From Methylacidiphilum sp. (GTDB lineage: Bacteria; Verrucomicrobiota; Verrucomicrobiia; CAIQCK01): 8,871 nt of DNA. The notes beneath the pieces were generated by a model. That model searched no databases. It was given only the letters and a program-made list of their open reading frames with translations, and was not told where the DNA came from. The stretch's first letter is position 1; every line of letters starts with the position of its first letter. The translations under genes and the position numbers were made by a program. The stretch covers positions 1 through 8,871 of the forward strand of contig DYDC01000096.1 in the NCBI GenBank assembly GCA_020718125.1, read 5' to 3'. Shown here piece after piece: positions 5,882 through 8,871 of this stretch.

Positions 5882-7810
5882 GTGACCGCCGAGGAATGGT
5901 TTCATAAGCTCTGGCAGACGCGCGCCCGTCGCGACGCGATCGTCGTGTCGGCGCTGGGCGTGGTCTCGGCGCTGGCGCTGATCGCGACGCCGTGGTGGCT
6001 TCCCTCGAATTTTGTCGGGACGCTGGAACTGCGCACGATAGACCTGCGCTTCAACTGGCGCGGCCCGCAACCGCCCGCGCCGGAAGTGGTCATCGTCGGC
6101 ATTGACGAGAACTCCTTCGTGGCCGACACGTTCAACGGGGAAGAGCTTCGCGCGAACCCGGAACTGAAGCTGCTGAGTTCCTGGCCCTGGCCGCGCAAGG
6201 CCCATGCGCTGTTGCTCGGCAAACTGTTGGCGGCTGGCGCGAAGATGGTGGCGTTCGACTTGTTGTTCACGACACCGAGCATTTACGGGCCGGAAGACGA
6301 CGCGGCCTGGCGCGCGGCGCTGGAGAAGGGGCGGGGGCGGGTCGTCATCGGGGCCAACCGCGTCGAGGACCGGGATCCTGTGCACGGGACGATGCGCGAG
6401 AAATGGATGATGCCGACGGCCAGCGTGTTGCCGGACTCGGTGCCAATGGCGGAGTTGTGCGCGGCGGTGAATTACATGCCCGACCCGGACCTGGTGATCC
6501 GCCAGTTCGGGCCGCGCTGGCCGACAACCGAACAGGGCCAGTTCATCACGGCGTTTCCGTTGAAGGCCGCGCTGGCTTGCGATCCCGCAGCCAAGTGGGC
6601 CTTCGACCTCCCCCGGATTTACATCAACCATCCCGGGCCAAAGAAGACATTCCCGACGCACCCTTATTGGCTCGTTTTCAACGCCAAAGGCTGGGAGCGA
6701 AATCTGCAGCGCGGCGCGGTGTTCAAGGACAAGATCGTGCTGGTAGGACCGACACAGAATTTCCTCCACGACGTGCATCCGACGCCCTTCGAGCAGGACG
6801 TGCCCGGCGTCGAAATCCACGCGGCAGCCATCGGGACGCTGCTGAAGCGCAATAACCCGTGTCCATCACACATAGCGGTCGAACCCGCGCTCGTCCTGTT
6901 GTTCACCGTAGGCGCAGTGCTCTCACTGCTGACGATCCGGCATCCCCTGTTCAAACTCGTGCCACCGCTGGTGCTGGCGGCGATCTACACAGGCATCTGT
7001 CATCTCGCGTTCACGAAGGCGCTGCTGATCCTCCCGCTGGCCGCGCCGGTCGTGGTCCTCGCGCCCACCGCGGTGTTCGGCATCGCGTGGCAACTGTTGA
7101 CAGAGCAGTTCGAGCGACGCCGGGCGCGCGCGGCGCTGGAACGGCAGGTGTCCAAGGAGGTTGCCGACGAGTTGATGAAGGAATACGGCGCGCTGCAACT
7201 GCTGCTCGCGCCGCAGGAACGACACCTGGTGGTGTTCTTCTCCGACATCCGCAACTTCACAACCATCTTCGAGAAGGGCAACCCGCAAACACTGATCGGA
7301 TTGCTCAACGAGTATCTCAGCGCGATGTCGCTGGTCGTCAACCGCCACGGCGGCACATTGGACAAATACATCGGGGACGCGATCATGGCGTTCTGGGGCG
7401 CGCCGACCAGCCGCGGCCCGCAGGAGGATGCCTTGCGCGCCGTGTCGGCCGCCCTTGAGATGCGCAAGGAACTGGCCGTGCTGCAACGGCAATGGGCGGA
7501 GAAGGAGTATCCGGAGATCAAGATCGGCGTGGGCATCCACGCGGGCGCCGCGTTGGTCGGCGAGGTCGGCTCGCAGCAGCGCAGCGAATACACGGCCATC
7601 GGCGACACGGTCAACACTGCTTCACGCATCGAGGGCGTCAACAAGGAAACCGGCACCGACATCCTCATTAGCGGGACGGTTTACGAGCTTGTGAAGGATC
7701 GGATCAAGGCCCGGCCGATGGGCGAACACGCACTCAAGGGCAAAGCCGGGCACGTGACGCTGCACGCGGTCGAGGGGGCGGCAGAGAATCCATCCCCTGC
7801 CGCGCGCTGA
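5882..7810 (+). CDS. Membrane CHASE2-domain class III adenylate cyclase
   Basis: This 642-residue sensor probably makes cAMP from ATP. Order: one membrane helix (about 19-40), an extracytoplasmic CHASE2 sensing domain (about 45-325; DLRFNWRG, VVIVGIDENSF, WPWPR, AFDLLF, KDKIVLVG, VPGVEIHAA), three membrane helices (about 333-402), a short coiled linker, then a cytoplasmic cyclase domain (about 435-635). Both metal-binding aspartates are present: Asp455 (FFSDIRNFT) and Asp499 (DKYIGDAIMAFWG). Base-selecting residues are Lys495 and Thr571 (EYTAIGDTVNTASR), the Lys/Thr pair of class IIIb adenylate cyclases, not the Glu/Cys of guanylate cyclases. Transition-state residues Asn578 and Arg582 are intact, so it should be active. 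The GTG at 5882 is the only plausible start; the next in-frame ATG would remove the first helix. No Shine-Dalgarno is seen, and coupling to rnhC translation is likely. The CHASE2 ligand is unknown. Confidence 0.92.
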   Translation: MTAEEWFHKLWQTRARRDAIVVSALGVVSALALIATPWWLPSNFVGTLELRTIDLRFNWRGPQPPAPEVVIVGIDENSFVADTFNGEELRANPELKLLSSWPWPRKAHALLLGKLLAAGAKMVAFDLLFTTPSIYGPEDDAAWRAALEKGRGRVVIGANRVEDRDPVHGTMREKWMMPTASVLPDSVPMAELCAAVNYMPDPDLVIRQFGPRWPTTEQGQFITAFPLKAALACDPAAKWAFDLPRIYINHPGPKKTFPTHPYWLVFNAKGWERNLQRGAVFKDKIVLVGPTQNFLHDVHPTPFEQDVPGVEIHAAAIGTLLKRNNPCPSHIAVEPALVLLFTVGAVLSLLTIRHPLFKLVPPLVLAAIYTGICHLAFTKALLILPLAAPVVVLAPTAVFGIAWQLLTEQFERRRARAALERQVSKEVADELMKEYGALQLLLAPQERHLVVFFSDIRNFTTIFEKGNPQTLIGLLNEYLSAMSLVVNRHGGTLDKYIGDAIMAFWGAPTSRGPQEDALRAVSAALEMRKELAVLQRQWAEKEYPEIKIGVGIHAGAALVGEVGSQQRSEYTAIGDTVNTASRIEGVNKETGTDILISGTVYELVKDRIKARPMGEHALKGKAGHVTLHAVEGAAENPSPAAR

Positions 7811-7812
7811 GT

Positions 7813-8835
<1,023 letters not shown>

Positions 8836-8871
8836 ATCGGAAACGAGAATGGTCGGGCCGACGAGATTTGA

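Noticed and set aside
5312..6820. Long (502-residue) minus-strand open frame across rnhC and the cyclase
   Set aside because: It is Arg/His/Gln-rich, matches no family I know, and lies antisense to two genes with intact catalytic motifs. High GC makes such frames common.

Overview
The window is a gene-dense, high-GC (roughly 60-65%) stretch of chromosomal housekeeping and envelope genes from a Gram-negative (outer-membrane-bearing) bacterium. The lineage is inferred, not shown. RNase HIII as the RNase H, a CHASE2 class III cyclase, an RND efflux system, GC-rich palindromes and 7-bp repeats between genes together resemble Verrucomicrobiota (Limisphaerales/Pedosphaera type). Only placement of the protein sequences on trees could confirm this. 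I see no phage, insertion sequence, CRISPR array or defence genes. No gene-free stretch exceeds 130 bases.

Layout, left to right. (1) 2-2017, plus: the end of an RND efflux permease fused in frame to a complete outer-membrane efflux lipoprotein. The gene is cut by the left edge. (2) 2018-2143: a 23-bp-arm inverted repeat, then a good intrinsic terminator for the facing gene. (3) 2144-2572, minus: a small periplasmic Spy/CpxP-like protein. (4) 2672-3597, minus: nadD and rsfS, overlapping by one base. (5) 3598-3715: five tandem AGTGGAC heptamers just ahead of nadD, with related heptamers in the opposite orientation nearby. (6) 3716-3801, minus: tRNA-Tyr(GTA), with a consensus -35 lying in the last codons of mutY. 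(7) 3830-4900, minus: mutY. (8) 4943-5872, plus, divergent from mutY: rnhC. (9) 5882-7810, plus: a membrane CHASE2-adenylate cyclase starting 9 bases after rnhC. (10) 7813-8835, minus, tail-to-tail with the cyclase: a CDP-paratose 2-epimerase-like gene broken by an in-frame TGA at codon 23.

Functional themes are drug or solute efflux and envelope stress (RND-OMF, Spy-like), NAD synthesis and ribosome silencing (nadD-rsfS), genome maintenance (mutY, rnhC), cAMP signalling, and surface-sugar synthesis. The two observations most worth checking are the single-chain permease/outer-membrane-channel fusion, whose topology would let signal peptidase II cut it into two proteins, and the nonsense codon that separates the epimerase from its NAD-binding start.
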